DNA of 64,000 nt. Origin: Ruminococcus sp. OA3 (GTDB lineage: Bacteria > Bacillota > Clostridia > Lachnospirales > Lachnospiraceae). The stretch lies in NCBI RefSeq assembly GCF_022440845.1, contig NZ_JAKNTO010000001.1:2914001-2978000 (forward strand), read 5' to 3'. Below, one piece after another: positions 46,995-56,978 of this stretch. The stretch's first letter is position 1. Every line of letters begins with the position of its first letter. Under the pieces are notes generated by a model that saw only the letters and a list, made by a program, of their open reading frames with translations, searched no databases and was not told where the DNA came from. The position numbers were made by a program, and so were the translations under genes.

Positions 46995-48443
46995 TTATTT
47001 TATATTTTTCAGGACATGCAGCAGATATTCCCACATACGGCCGACAGAAGAGATACTGATACGCTCATTTACACTGTGGATATCCAGGATATCCGGTCCA
47101 AAAGATATGCAGTCAAGCGCATCAATTTTCCCCTTAAACAATCCGCATTCCAGTCCGGCATGTACCGTAGTCACAGCCGGCTGCTTTCCAAATAACGCTT
47201 CATATGTCCGGCACATAATCTCCCGGAGCATTGATTCTTCCTGATATTCCCACGCCGGATATTCTCCCTCCAGTTCACACTCACCGCCAAGAAATTCTGT
47301 CAGATAACAGCTCCTGGACGCTACATGATATTTTTCACTCTCAACGGAACTTCGGATACTTACAAGCACATCAAACGTTTCCGGTGTGAGTACTGTTACT
47401 GCGGTATTCGTCGAGGTCTGAGGCATCCCCTGTACCAGGCCGCTCATATGAATCACACCGTTTTGCTGATTCATCAGGAAAAACAGTAATTTCTCCATAC
47501 TGACCGGATGAAGAACAGGTTCCGTACCAATTCCCAGATTTGTGACTGTCAGTGTGATGTCTCCGTCACTGCCCGCATACTCTCTGCGAAGCTCTTTCTG
47601 CAGCAGGCTTACCGTATCCTTCAGAATCTCCTGGTTTTCTTCATCCGCCAGCACCAGCGCTCTGGCTTCATTCGGGATCACATTATGCTTTTTTCCGCCT
47701 TCAAACTCCGCTATCAAAAACGGCATCTGCTGCTTCAGGGTAAATAAGATCCTTCCCATAAGAATATTGGCATTTGCACGCTGTTTGTCGATCTCCATTC
47801 CAGAGTGGCCGCCTTTTAGCCCCGCAACGCGGATTTCATACCGGATATTAGTATCCTCAACATAACGCACGGGAATGGAACACTTTACGCTCACACCGCC
47901 TGCACAGCCGACGAGCAGGTACCCTTCTTCTTCCGAATCGATATTGATCAGGTACTTTCCTTTTAGCCTGGCAGCATCAAACTGTCCGGCTCCCAGAAGA
48001 CCGACTTCTTCATTTGATGTGAGCAGAACTTCAAGTGCCGGATGCTTAAGCTTGCTGTCTTCCAGAAGTGCCAGTGCATATGCCACCGCGATACCGTCAT
48101 CCGCGCCCAGCGTCGTTTCCTCGGCACAGATGTAGTCTCCGTTTACTGAAAGCTTCAGTCCATCTTTCTCAAAATCGTGTTTCGACTGCAGGGTTTTCTC
48201 TGCAACCATGTCCGTATGGCCCTGGATGATCACCGGAACTGCCGATTCATATCCCGGCGCTGCAGCTTTTTCTATCAATACATTGTCAGAATCGTCCACA
48301 TGGCAGGTGAGTCCGTGCTCACGGGCAAAATCCGTCAGGAATCTGCATACATCCTCTGTATGACCGGATCCGTGAGGAATCTGACACCATTTTTCAAAAT
48401 AATAAAATACGCGTTCAGGTTTTAAGCCTTCTAATACCGCCAT
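46995..48443 (-). CDS. pepD: Aminoacyl-histidine dipeptidase (M20 family)
   Basis: A 482-residue M20C metallopeptidase cleaving Xaa-His and related dipeptides in the cytoplasm. Metal and catalytic motifs: IQGHTDMVAEK, TLGADDGIAVAYALAL, LLTSNEEVGLLGA, and a final histidine in DIHSVNERIS. The lid/dimerisation domain occupies roughly 190-380. It has its own upstream region, divergent from ylbJ. Confidence 0.95.
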   Translation of the reverse strand: MAVLEGLKPERVFYYFEKWCQIPHGSGHTEDVCRFLTDFAREHGLTCHVDDSDNVLIEKAAAPGYESAVPVIIQGHTDMVAEKTLQSKHDFEKDGLKLSVNGDYICAEETTLGADDGIAVAYALALLEDSKLKHPALEVLLTSNEEVGLLGAGQFDAARLKGKYLINIDSEEEGYLLVGCAGGVSVKCSIPVRYVEDTNIRYEIRVAGLKGGHSGMEIDKQRANANILMGRILFTLKQQMPFLIAEFEGGKKHNVIPNEARALVLADEENQEILKDTVSLLQKELRREYAGSDGDITLTVTNLGIGTEPVLHPVSMEKLLFFLMNQQNGVIHMSGLVQGMPQTSTNTAVTVLTPETFDVLVSIRSSVESEKYHVASRSCYLTEFLGGECELEGEYPAWEYQEESMLREIMCRTYEALFGKQPAVTTVHAGLECGLFKGKIDALDCISFGPDILDIHSVNERISISSVGRMWEYLLHVLKNIK

Positions 48444-48535
48444 ATTTGCACCTTCCTTTCACAAACTTCATTGTGTCATATATAATATGAAAAATCAAGG
48501 CATATATATAGGAAAACACCTTGAGGTGAACAGCC

Positions 48536-49477
48536 ATGAAACGTACAGGATTTATCCTTTTTATCACACTGCTCCTCGGATATATGCTATTATTTCCCGC
48601 AGAATCCCTGAACGCTTCCGTTCAGGGCATTAACCTGTGGTTCCGCACACTGCTGCCTGCGCTTCTGCCCTTTATTATACTCTCCGGACTGTTGATCCAT
48701 ACAAATTTTATTCCCTTTCTGTTCGGAATCTTTCCGTCATTCTGGCGTACCGTCTTCGGCTTATCGCCATACGGCGCCTATGCATTCGTGCTCGGCGTAT
48801 TCTGCGGCTATCCGATGGGTGCCAAACTCACCGCCGACCTGCTGAGAGAAAACTGTATTACCAAAAATGAGGCTGATTATCTGCTCACGATATCCAACAA
48901 TGCAAGTCCCATGTTTCTCATGGCATATATCCTGAATCAGCTGTTAAACACCCAGCGCATGGTTATTCTGTCTTTTGCATTAATATACGTTTCAGATTTC
49001 CTGTGCTGTTTGGTTTTCCGGACAGTTTACCACCGTTTCGGCTCTTCCTGCTCCGGTGTCAGTTCCATAAAAAAAGAGGTATCCCAAGTTCCGCTTCCGG
49101 AACTTCTTGATACCTCAATCATGAACGGTTTTGAATCCATAACCAGACTCGGCGGATATGTTCTGCTCTTTAACCTTCTGGCTGCGATGATTGAAAAAAT
49201 ACTGCCGTCCGGATCGGTGATCGGTTCTCTGATCGCAGCGGTGACCGAACTTACCAGCGGAGCTGCAAAAATTGCGCAGTTGCCCTGGGACTTTTCGCTT
49301 CGATACAGTATCATACTTGCAGCAACCGCATTCGGCGGCCTCTCCTGTGTACTGCAGACACACAGTATGATACGAAAAACAGGACTCTCCATACGGATGT
49401 ATCTGGCTGCCAAAGTACTGAACGGCGCACTTACCTTTTTTCTGTGCTGGTTATTCTTCGCCTTCTTCCATGGATAA
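48536..49477 (+). CDS. YlbJ-like sporulation integral membrane protein
   Basis: A 313-residue polytopic membrane protein with about eight helices and a nucleoside-recognition (Gate) type core: LWFRTLLPALLPFIILSGLL, GVFCGYPMGAKLTADLL and LTISNNASPMFLMAYIL. This matches YlbJ, a sigma-E-dependent protein needed for spore cortex formation in Bacillus. It is encoded next to coaD-rsmD as in many clostridia. The 3' end overlaps the convergent coiled-coil gene by 27 bases, with no terminator between them. Confidence 0.88.
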   Translation: MKRTGFILFITLLLGYMLLFPAESLNASVQGINLWFRTLLPALLPFIILSGLLIHTNFIPFLFGIFPSFWRTVFGLSPYGAYAFVLGVFCGYPMGAKLTADLLRENCITKNEADYLLTISNNASPMFLMAYILNQLLNTQRMVILSFALIYVSDFLCCLVFRTVYHRFGSSCSGVSSIKKEVSQVPLPELLDTSIMNGFESITRLGGYVLLFNLLAAMIEKILPSGSVIGSLIAAVTELTSGAAKIAQLPWDFSLRYSIILAATAFGGLSCVLQTHSMIRKTGLSIRMYLAAKVLNGALTFFLCWLFFAFFHG

Positions 49478-50068
49478 GTCATCAAATTCATCTTCATCCG
49501 GAAGCTGAACCTGCTGAGCCATGGCACCCGTCTGCGGCGCCAGCTCACTTCTGTTCTTATTCACCACATCATAACAGCTCTGCAGAGAAGTGATAAAGGT
49601 TTTATATTTTTCCCCGGCATCCTGCAGCGTACTGCCCATGATCTGCCCGAGATTTGCCAGCATATCGTCTGTGTAGGCAATGGCACTGACGCGGATATTA
49701 TTTGCATCCTGTGTAGCATCATCCAGAATCCCCTGTGCCTGTTTGTTGGCATTCGTAATCGTCTCATTTGCCTGCGCATAAGCCTGCTGCATGACCTCAT
49801 GCTGGCTGACAAGCTCCTGAGCCTTCGCCTGTGCATCCGCAATAATGCTGTCAGCCTTTGACTGCGCATCTGCAAGGATTGCATCTTTATTGCTGATGAT
49901 TTTCTGATATCGCTTCACCTCATCCGGTGTTTTCATTCGGAGTTCACGCAGCATTTCTTCCAGCTCTTCTTTATTAACGACAATCTTAGTCGTGGACAGG
50001 GGCTGATATTTACAGCTGTCTACATATTCCTCAATCTCTTCAATAATCTGTTCAATTCTACTGCTCAT
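49451..50068 (-). CDS. Coiled-coil protein, DivIVA/ATP-synthase-b-like
   Basis: A 205-residue acidic protein dominated by a long helix (~55-140) rich in Ala, Gln and Asp (DAQSKADSIIADAQAKAQEL, ANKQAQGILDDATQDAN). It begins with MSSRIEQIIEEIEEYVDS and ends in an acidic tail (EDEFDDLSMEEGEE). Such proteins beside coaD/rsmD are often labelled ATPase subunits because of the coiled coil, but there is no ATP-binding motif. A DivIVA-like scaffolding role is only a suggestion. Confidence 0.85.
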   Translation of the reverse strand: MSSRIEQIIEEIEEYVDSCKYQPLSTTKIVVNKEELEEMLRELRMKTPDEVKRYQKIISNKDAILADAQSKADSIIADAQAKAQELVSQHEVMQQAYAQANETITNANKQAQGILDDATQDANNIRVSAIAYTDDMLANLGQIMGSTLQDAGEKYKTFITSLQSCYDVVNKNRSELAPQTGAMAQQVQLPDEDEFDDLSMEEGEE

Positions 50069-50079
50069 AGCTCTTCTCC

Positions 50080-50577
50080 TTATCCATTATTCTTCTGTTC
50101 CCCATGAAGTTTCTTATAAATTTCTTCCACAACATAAGGTGGAACAAATTTCGTGATATCGCCGCCGAAGACGGCTACCTCTTTTACAGTTGTCGAACTC
50201 AAATATGCATATTCCAGGCTTGTAGTCAGGAACATGGTATCGATATCGGGTGCCAGAACCCGGTTTGTCTGCGCCATCTGCAGCTCAAAATCAAAGTCTG
50301 TGATCGCACGCAGCCCCCGCACAATAGCGTTGGCCTTATTTTCTCTGGCAAAGTCAATAGAGAGGCCGGAAAAAGAAGCCACTTTTATATTCGGGACTGA
50401 TTCCGTTACCTTAGTTAGTATATTAACACGTTCTTCGACAGAAAACAACGGACTTTTTGCAGAATTGTGCAGAACCCCCACGATAACGCTGTCAAATAAT
50501 TTAGCAGCGCGAGTGATCACGTCGAGGTGCCCGTTTGTTACCGGGTCAAAAGTGCCCGGATATACTGCTGTTGTCAT
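50080..50577 (-). CDS. coaD: Phosphopantetheine adenylyltransferase
   Basis: A 165-residue CoaD that adenylates 4'-phosphopantetheine in coenzyme A synthesis. The nucleotidyltransferase motif [16 protein letters not shown] opens the protein, followed by [17 protein letters not shown] and SSTTVKEVA. It sits 21 bases after rsmD, the standard bacterial pairing. Confidence 0.97.
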   Translation of the reverse strand: MTTAVYPGTFDPVTNGHLDVITRAAKLFDSVIVGVLHNSAKSPLFSVEERVNILTKVTESVPNIKVASFSGLSIDFARENKANAIVRGLRAITDFDFELQMAQTNRVLAPDIDTMFLTTSLEYAYLSSTTVKEVAVFGGDITKFVPPYVVEEIYKKLHGEQKNNG

Positions 50578-50598
50578 AAGTGGATTTCTCCTGTATCT

Positions 50599-51225
50599 TT
50601 ATATTTTTGATGTTGGGGTCGAGAGGCATTTTATCCCTTCTGACCCGGATATCATATTTTTATGATTGCTTTTTTCCATCTGCAGAAACAGATGCCTGTT
50701 CGTCTTATATCTTTTTTCACGCACAACGATAAACGGCAGCTTCTCCAGAAATGAAAAATCCGTATCAAGCGCCGCTTCTATTATAATCACAGTGTCTTCC
50801 GTAATCAGTGCCGAATCCGCCAGTGTCAGAAGAACTCTCTCTTCCACTCCCTTCTGATAGGGTGGATCCATGAAAATGTAGTCAAACCGAATCTTTTCAT
50901 CCATTCTGCCGATTGCCGACAGAACATCCATCACCAGAATTTCACTTTCATCCTGCAGTTTTGTCTTCTGCAGATTATCCTTGATACATCTTACAGCTTC
51001 CCTGTCCTGTTCCACGAACACACAATGTGCCGCTCCGCGGCTTAACGCCTCGATACCGATCGCTCCGCTTCCTGAGAACAGATCCAGAAAATTACATCCC
51101 GCAATGCCTGTCTGCAGAATATTAAACAATGTCTCTTTGATTCTGTCTGTTGTTGGCCTGGTGAGCATTCCCTTCGGTGTCTGAAGCGGAATGCTTCTCG
51201 CTTTTCCTGCTATCACTCTCATCAT
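50599..51225 (-). CDS. rsmD: 16S rRNA (guanine966-N2)-methyltransferase
   Basis: A 208-residue RsmD-type enzyme. It has MRVIAGKARSIPLQTPKG and TRPTTDRIKETLFNIL, the SAM-binding FLDLFSGSGAIGIEALSRG, and the catalytic FIFMDPPYQKG. The start follows the mgsA-like stop directly, so the two are probably coupled. Confidence 0.95.
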   Translation of the reverse strand: MMRVIAGKARSIPLQTPKGMLTRPTTDRIKETLFNILQTGIAGCNFLDLFSGSGAIGIEALSRGAAHCVFVEQDREAVRCIKDNLQKTKLQDESEILVMDVLSAIGRMDEKIRFDYIFMDPPYQKGVEERVLLTLADSALITEDTVIIIEAALDTDFSFLEKLPFIVVREKRYKTNRHLFLQMEKSNHKNMISGSEGIKCLSTPTSKI

Positions 51226-51624
51226 TTAATACTTGATCTGTTCACGCCAGTCGAGATCTCCTCTTGCCAGTCCGAGAATCAGGCACTCAGCTGTGGCAAT
51301 GTTCGTTGCAACCGGAATATTGTACTGGTCACAGCACTTTGATATCGCCTGGATATCAGGCTCCTTGGCTGACATCATTACCGGATTGTAAAACAGGATC
51401 ACAAGGTCCATATCACCCCGCTCGATCATCTCTGTAAACTGTTTGTCTCCTCCGACGGAACCTGCCAGAAACTTGTGTACGTGAAGACTTGTTACCTCTT
51501 CAATCCTTCTTCCTGTCGTTCCTGTTGCATACACTTCATGCTTGGAAAGAATCCCTTTGTATGCAATGCAAAAATCTTCAATCAAGCTTTTTTTACTGTT
51601 ATGTGCTATAATTCCTATATTCAT
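51226..51624 (-). CDS. Methylglyoxal synthase homologue with altered active site
   Basis: A 132-residue protein of the MgsA family fold and length. It keeps IAHNSKKSL (His equivalent to E. coli H19), ATGTTGRRIEE, the catalytic-base aspartate in VGGDKQ (E. coli D71), and NIPVATNIATAE. Compared with E. coli, D20 is Asn, D91 is Asn (LFYNPV where FWDPL is usual) and H98 is Lys (SAKEPD where PHDPD is usual). Methylglyoxal synthesis from dihydroxyacetone phosphate is therefore doubtful. It starts the rsmD-coaD unit. Confidence 0.85.
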   Translation of the reverse strand: MNIGIIAHNSKKSLIEDFCIAYKGILSKHEVYATGTTGRRIEEVTSLHVHKFLAGSVGGDKQFTEMIERGDMDLVILFYNPVMMSAKEPDIQAISKCCDQYNIPVATNIATAECLILGLARGDLDWREQIKY

Positions 51625-51833
51625 TCTTAAGGCCCCTTCAGCATTTTATAGGCTCATTATAACAAATAACTAAATAAACTGCAAATATTTTTCACAAATT
51701 ATACATGTCTTCTAAATTCTTCAGAATTTGTCAATACTTGAAGAAACTTCTAGTGTAATATCTTTTTTATTTCATATACTACCATCGTAACCAAAAACAA
51801 AAAAAAACTTTTCAATTTTAAGGAGGCAACATT

Positions 51834-52079
51834 ATGTCAAATCGTTCTTCTAATACTGCTGCAGTACCGGAAGCAAAAGGCGCACTGGACCGTTTTAAAT
51901 TTGAAGTAGCCAATGAGCTGGGAGTACCGCTTTCTGATGGTTATAACGGAAACCTGACTTCCAAACAGAATGGTTCTGTTGGTGGTTATATGGTTAAAAA
52001 AATGATCGAAGCACAGGAAAGACAGATGTCTGGCGCACAGGGCGGACAGATGACTGGCGGACAGAGCGGACAGTTATAA
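51834..52079 (+). CDS. Alpha/beta-type small acid-soluble spore protein
   Basis: An 81-residue SASP that coats and protects DNA in the dormant spore. The core matches the family: LDRFKFEVANELGVPLSDGYN, NLTSKQNGSVGGYMVKKMIE. The E(V)ANE region resembles the GPR protease site. The tail is unusual: a Gln/Gly/Met-rich imperfect repeat (QMSGAQGGQMTGGQSGQL). A strong AAGGAGG precedes the ATG. Upstream is an A+T-rich region with AAATTCT/AGAATTT as an inverted repeat (51714-51729); I could not fix a sigma-G promoter with certainty. Confidence 0.93.
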   Translation: MSNRSSNTAAVPEAKGALDRFKFEVANELGVPLSDGYNGNLTSKQNGSVGGYMVKKMIEAQERQMSGAQGGQMTGGQSGQL

Positions 52080-52096
52080 TAAAACTTCCGTTCGTG

Positions 52097-52135
52097 AAAG
52101 CAGCTCAGATGGGACTCATCTGAGCTGCTTTTTTT
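52097..52135 (+). terminator. Terminator of the SASP gene
   Basis: A 15-bp stem, AAAGCAGCTCAGATG with CATCTGAGCTGCTTT, around a 5-base loop, followed by a T run. Confidence 0.9.
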
Positions 52136-52141
52136 CTGTTC

Positions 52142-52636
52142 TTATAATTCGATGCTTCCGGTCACATTGCCGTTGATTACATAGTATGCGGCAAATTCTT
52201 CCGGTTTCACATAAAGCTTTACGTCTTTGAGATCCTTCTCTTTATTTCCAAGCTCTTTGGTCCAGATTTCTTTCACACGGGCTGTCAAAGCCGTTGTATC
52301 GATTTCCTTTCCTCCGAACTGAAGGATAACAGCTGCTGCCATCTCCTGTTTCGCTTCTGTTTTGGCTGTTGTCTTTTTTGCAGCCGGTTTTTTAGCTGCT
52401 GCTCTTTTTGCAGCCGGTTTCTTAGCCGGAGCCTTTGCTGCTGCCGGTGCTTTTACTGTATCTTTAACTTCTTCTTTTACAGTTTTTTCTGCTGCAGCAG
52501 GCGTTGTTTTAACCGCCGGTTCAGCAGTTTCCTTTACTTCTGTTTTTACGGTTTCCTTTACGGTTGCCGGAACTGTCTTAGTCTCAACTGCGGGTGTCTC
52601 TTTCACTTCCGTTACTTCTGTTTTTTTCACTGCCAT
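52142..52636 (-). CDS. DUF6465-type protein with Lys/Ala-rich linker
   Basis: A 164-residue protein in two parts. Residues ~1-100 are a low-complexity segment of Val/Lys/Glu/Thr repeats ([12 protein letters not shown]) passing into a histone-H1-like Ala/Lys/Pro stretch ([18 protein letters not shown]). The C-terminal ~60 residues form a small conserved domain ([35 protein letters not shown]) that I match to DUF6465, function unknown. ATG 52636 with AAGGAGGG is preferred to upstream in-frame codons. Binding to DNA, RNA or acidic polymers is a guess. Confidence 0.82.
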   Translation of the reverse strand: MAVKKTEVTEVKETPAVETKTVPATVKETVKTEVKETAEPAVKTTPAAAEKTVKEEVKDTVKAPAAAKAPAKKPAAKRAAAKKPAAKKTTAKTEAKQEMAAAVILQFGGKEIDTTALTARVKEIWTKELGNKEKDLKDVKLYVKPEEFAAYYVINGNVTGSIEL

Positions 52637-52707
52637 GAAATTCCCTCCTTGATATATCCTCATTGCATTTTTATACATGATACTCCTAAACTCACAAAAA
52701 TGCAAGA

Positions 52708-55700
52708 TTATTCTATGCTTTTCAGGGATTCTACCATATTAATCCGTTTCAAACGGAAATGCATCACCACATTGACGAAAAATGAGAAGACCCAGGTAAG
52801 CAAAATGCTGTACAGATAACTCATGGGCCTGATATTCCTGCCAAACATCATCATGTCAATTTCAGCTGTCAGTATCACATAGCGATGCAGAATCATGCCA
52901 AAGCCAACCCCGAGAATACATCCAAATAAAGTAAGCCAGATATTTTCCCTGAACACATATCCGGAAACTTCCATCTCATAGAACCCGAGCACCTTCAGCG
53001 TGGCAAGTTCCCGTTTCCTCTCACTGATATTGATATTATTCAGATTGTACAGCACCACGAACGCCAGCAGTCCCGCTGCAATCACAAGTACATATATCAC
53101 GGTATCCATACTTTTCAGCATATCGGCGATCCGCTCACTGGTCGAACTTGTAAATGTAACGGAAGCCACACCATCCATATCCATATAATCTTTTTGTATT
53201 CTGTCTTCTCCCTCTTCTGTCTCCGTACTCGTCTTAAAGAAAAGTTCCTGAATCTCAGCGGGCTCTCCATACAGTTTTTCATAGTACGCTGAAGTCATAT
53301 AGATATAATGAAAAAAATAATTCTCGGTGACTGCCGTCACTGTTGCCTCCAGGTGCTTTTCGTCATCATCTTTCAGATAGATGGTATCACCCGCTTTCAC
53401 ACCAAGGAGTTTGGCAAGTTTCTCTGTAATAACAACACCGTCATCTGTAAGCTGATACTTTTCACCGGTTACCCGGTCTTTCAGCAAAATAAAATCTTCC
53501 AGCTTTTCTTTCTGCTCCACCACTACCAGATAAGCAGATTTTTCTGTCTTGCCGTAGCCGGCATCCACGGTGGATTCCTGCGCAGTCATTGTATCCGTCA
53601 CCCGGCTGTCCGACTGCACGGCATCCAGTACGGTATTCATCTGTTCCTGTGTAATATCGTCCTCCATCGCAAGCGTACCGGAAAAAATGCGTACCTCCCC
53701 AAACTGCCGGTCTCCAATCGCCATGATCGAATCTTTCAGCCCGAATCCAACGAGCAGAAGCCCCATGCAGCCCCCGATTCCAAATATAGTCATCAGGAAG
53801 CGTTTCTTATACCGAAACAGATTACGCATCGTCGATTTCCGGGTGAAACTCAAATGATTCCATATGATCGCAACACGCTCCAGAAGTATCCGTTTCCCCG
53901 CCTTCGGCGCCTCCGGACGCATCAGCTGTGCCGGGACCTCGCGAAGCTCATTATAGCACGCACCGAGCGTCGCAGCAGTTGTGCACAGGATTGCAAGCAG
54001 TGCTGACGTCACCGTATAACCAGTGTGAAGCGGATTCAGCACCCTGGGCAGGGTATCATACAATATTGCATACGCACGTATAATGACGACAGGCAGGAAT
54101 TTCTGCCCAAATACAACTCCGATCGCGCTGCCGAACAGCGTTGCCAGAAACGCATACATGATATATTTCATCATGATCGCGCCTTTTTGATACCCAAGCG
54201 CCTTCAGCGTGCCGATCTGCTGCCTTCCTTCCTCCACCATTCTTGTCATCGTGGTCAGGCAGATCAGTGCGGCGACCAGAAAAAAGATGACCGGAAACAC
54301 CGTGCCGATCGCTTCGATACGCTCCGCGTCCTGTTCATATTCCACATAAGTCTGAATCGAATTCCGGTCCAGGACGTACCAGGACGGAACTTCCATATCA
54401 TCCAGTTCTCTCTCCCCATCCTCTATCTTCTGCTCTGCGTCAGCGATCTCCTTATCCGCCTTTGTCTTTTCATCCTCATATTCCTGTTTCGCATCCGCAA
54501 GCTCTGTCTCCTTCTCCGTCAGCGTATCCTGTGCTTCCTGCAGTTTTTCTGCCCCATCCTCGTATTCCTGTTTCGCATCCGCAAGCTGCCTGTCACCGTC
54601 GAGTAGTTCCTGCTCGTTATCGGCAAGCGTCACTTTGTTTGATTCTATCTCATTGCAGGCATTATCCAGTTCCTGTGCACCTGCATCCAGCTGTTGTCTG
54701 CCTGCCTCCAGTTGCTGCCGCGCTTCTTCGAGCTGCCTTCTTCCTTCTTCCAGCTGCCCTCTCCCCGCCGCAAGCTGCTGCCTTGCCGCTTCCAGCTCAT
54801 TCCATCCGGCCTCCAGAGCCTTCTCGTTCTCTTCCAACGCAGCCTCCTGGGCGGCAATCTCCTGCCTTCCGGCTTCGAGTTCGCTCCTCCGGGCAGCCAG
54901 CTGCTGCATCTGTTCCTCCAGGGCGGCGCGCTCCTCCGGTGCCAACGCTGGGTTTTGAAGCGCCCTCTCCAGCAGGTCCTCCTGTTCGGAGAGCACGGTA
55001 TCCCCATCGTCCAGCTCCGCCTTCCCCTGAGCCAACTTATTTTTTCCCTCTTCCAGACTCGCAGTGCTTTGTCTCAGCTGTTCTTCATTTTGGTTGAACG
55101 CTTCCTGACTCCGGTTGAATTCTTCTTCCTGTGCAGTAAATTCAGCCTCCTTTTCAGACAGCAGCTGTTCCTGTTCAAAGAATTCCTGCTCCTGTTCTAT
55201 GTATGCATCGACAGACCGGTTATATTCTTCGACGCCGTCGTTCAGCTGTCCGTATCCATCCTCCAGCTGCTGATGCCCGTCGGCGAGTTTCTCTTCATTT
55301 TCATCGATCTCGCGCTTTCCGTCTTCCAGCTCTGTCTGTTTTTCCTGAAGCTTTTGGTCAGCATCCGCCAGCTTTTGATCAGCGTCATCCAGTTTCCGCT
55401 GTGCGTCATCAAGCTGTTGCCTGGCATCCGTTATCTTGGCCCTGGCGTCGTCAATTTCCTGACGGCCTTCCTCCTGCAGGGAAGAATACCGGGCATCGCA
55501 GCGCTCATCTTCGATCGCCGCGATCTCATCCATGACCGGTTCAACGGCATCTCTGTATTCATCGCTGTAACAGAGCAGATCCTTTGTCCCGTCCGTCTCC
55601 ACGTACAGTTCGCTGTACGCTTCCATCGAAAAGTCTTCCGGCAAAATCACACCGAATCCCTCGACGACACCGCTTCCCAGACTGCTGGTCCCGCGCTCCA

Positions 55701-56250
55701 GGCTCAGATAAAACGGACTGTTGCCAAACCCGCAGACCGTAAGCGTGTCAATCTGCAGGATGTCTTTCAGGTCAGTGTCTGCCCCGGAGGCTACCTTGAT
55801 CTTATCACCGATATCATAGTCATACTTTTCCCGCATGTTCGCGTCCAGCAGCACCTCCCCGCTGTGTTCGGGAAGTCTTCCCGAGACTACCTCTGCCTCA
55901 TTCATGCCTTCCGTCAAAGACATGAGTTTCACTACGTACTGATTATCTCCGCCGTTCATAAATACATCCGAAGAGTAAGACGGAATCACACGCCGCACGC
56001 CGGGCAGACTGCGGATCTCACTGACATCCTCTTCTGTCATCCCCAGTGTCCCCAGCACACGGATATCCATCAGATTCTGCGCATCATAATAAGCGTCAGC
56101 CGACAATTTCATATCCGGACCTGACGCACGTATCCCGGCAAAAAAAGCGACTCCCAGCACGACAATGATGAGTATCGACAAAAACCGGTTTTTACTTTTT
56201 TTGATTTCCATCAGAAAATCTTTGCGCAGCATATGTTTTTTCATGGGCAT
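52708..56250 (-). CDS. FtsX-type ABC transporter permease with giant coiled coil
   Basis: A 1180-residue permease. One membrane helix (~24-42) precedes a MacB-like extracellular domain (~45-240), then about 380 residues of coiled coil built of units like [21 protein letters not shown] and AGRQQLEEGRxQLE. Next are three helices of the first FtsX domain (~645-770), a second extracellular domain (~830-1050), and three C-terminal helices of the second FtsX domain. The ATPase gene lies 3 bases upstream. Such exporters act in lipoprotein or peptide efflux or cell-wall regulation. An ATG two codons in has better ribosome-binding-site spacing. Confidence 0.9.
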   Translation of the reverse strand: MPMKKHMLRKDFLMEIKKSKNRFLSILIIVVLGVAFFAGIRASGPDMKLSADAYYDAQNLMDIRVLGTLGMTEEDVSEIRSLPGVRRVIPSYSSDVFMNGGDNQYVVKLMSLTEGMNEAEVVSGRLPEHSGEVLLDANMREKYDYDIGDKIKVASGADTDLKDILQIDTLTVCGFGNSPFYLSLERGTSSLGSGVVEGFGVILPEDFSMEAYSELYVETDGTKDLLCYSDEYRDAVEPVMDEIAAIEDERCDARYSSLQEEGRQEIDDARAKITDARQQLDDAQRKLDDADQKLADADQKLQEKQTELEDGKREIDENEEKLADGHQQLEDGYGQLNDGVEEYNRSVDAYIEQEQEFFEQEQLLSEKEAEFTAQEEEFNRSQEAFNQNEEQLRQSTASLEEGKNKLAQGKAELDDGDTVLSEQEDLLERALQNPALAPEERAALEEQMQQLAARRSELEAGRQEIAAQEAALEENEKALEAGWNELEAARQQLAAGRGQLEEGRRQLEEARQQLEAGRQQLDAGAQELDNACNEIESNKVTLADNEQELLDGDRQLADAKQEYEDGAEKLQEAQDTLTEKETELADAKQEYEDEKTKADKEIADAEQKIEDGERELDDMEVPSWYVLDRNSIQTYVEYEQDAERIEAIGTVFPVIFFLVAALICLTTMTRMVEEGRQQIGTLKALGYQKGAIMMKYIMYAFLATLFGSAIGVVFGQKFLPVVIIRAYAILYDTLPRVLNPLHTGYTVTSALLAILCTTAATLGACYNELREVPAQLMRPEAPKAGKRILLERVAIIWNHLSFTRKSTMRNLFRYKKRFLMTIFGIGGCMGLLLVGFGLKDSIMAIGDRQFGEVRIFSGTLAMEDDITQEQMNTVLDAVQSDSRVTDTMTAQESTVDAGYGKTEKSAYLVVVEQKEKLEDFILLKDRVTGEKYQLTDDGVVITEKLAKLLGVKAGDTIYLKDDDEKHLEATVTAVTENYFFHYIYMTSAYYEKLYGEPAEIQELFFKTSTETEEGEDRIQKDYMDMDGVASVTFTSSTSERIADMLKSMDTVIYVLVIAAGLLAFVVLYNLNNINISERKRELATLKVLGFYEMEVSGYVFRENIWLTLFGCILGVGFGMILHRYVILTAEIDMMMFGRNIRPMSYLYSILLTWVFSFFVNVVMHFRLKRINMVESLKSIE

Positions 56251-56253
56251 TCC

Positions 56254-56958
56254 CTACCATTCGATCACATCTACAGATTTCGGTTCCGGGTTTACAGTCA
56301 TGTCACTCACTTTTCCATTTTTTATACGAATGACCCGGTCGGCGATCGGTGCGATCGCCAGATTATGCGTGATCACAACAACCGTCATCCCTCTCTCCCT
56401 GCAGGTCTCCTGCAGCAGTTTCAGAATCGCTTTTCCCGTCTGATAATCAAGTGCACCGGTCGGCTCATCACACAACAGAAGCTTCGGATTCTTTGCCAGT
56501 GCCCGGGCAATGGCAACCCTCTGCTGCTCTCCCCCCGACAGCTGCGCCGGAAAATTGTGCATCCGCTCTTCGAGTCCGACATCCGCCAGCACGGTCTCTG
56601 CGTCCAGCGGATTCTGACAGATCTGCGACGCGAGCTCCACGTTCTCCAGTGCCGTCAGATTCTGAACCAGATTATAGAACTGAAACACAAAGCCGATATC
56701 ATTTCTGCGGTATGTCGTCAGCTGCCGTTCCCGGTACCGGCTGATATCGTTTCCGTCAACCAGTATCGTCCCCTCATCAGCAGTATCCATACCGCCCAGA
56801 ATATTCAGTACTGTTGTTTTTCCGGCACCGCTTGGCCCTACGATTACAGCGAATTCCCCTTTTTCAATCGTCAGGCAGATACCGTCAACTGCCTGTATAG
56901 TGACTTCACCCATGCGATAATATTTTCTGATTCCTTCCATGATAACGATCGGCTGCAT
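56254..56958 (-). CDS. ABC transporter ATP-binding protein (LolD/MacB type)
   Basis: A 234-residue ATPase with Walker [15 protein letters not shown]-loop region, signature [15 protein letters not shown], Walker [13 protein letters not shown] and the switch histidine in VVITHN. It pairs with the downstream FtsX-type permease. ATG 56958, with AGGTG before it, is preferred to GTG 56982, which overlaps the recG stop. Confidence 0.92.
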   Translation of the reverse strand: MQPIVIMEGIRKYYRMGEVTIQAVDGICLTIEKGEFAVIVGPSGAGKTTVLNILGGMDTADEGTILVDGNDISRYRERQLTTYRRNDIGFVFQFYNLVQNLTALENVELASQICQNPLDAETVLADVGLEERMHNFPAQLSGGEQQRVAIARALAKNPKLLLCDEPTGALDYQTGKAILKLLQETCRERGMTVVVITHNLAIAPIADRVIRIKNGKVSDMTVNPEPKSVDVIEW

Positions 56959-56978
56959 ATTACACCTCATTTCTCTTC

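Noticed and set aside
49451-50068. ATP synthase or V-ATPase subunit
   Set aside because: Only coiled-coil similarity; no ATPase operon, membrane anchor or nucleotide motif.
54462-55097. Long + strand open frame (211 codons) opposite the ABC permease
   Set aside because: It mirrors the GC-biased repeats encoding the coiled coil. The translation is Pro/Ser/Ala low complexity with no family features.
54694-56124. 476-codon + strand open frame in the same region
   Set aside because: Antisense shadow of the permease coiled coil; no ribosome-binding site or recognisable domain.
52708-56250. Tandem DNA repeats or CRISPR-like array in the permease gene
   Set aside because: The repeats are degenerate, in frame and explained by coiled-coil heptads; no constant repeat-spacer pattern.
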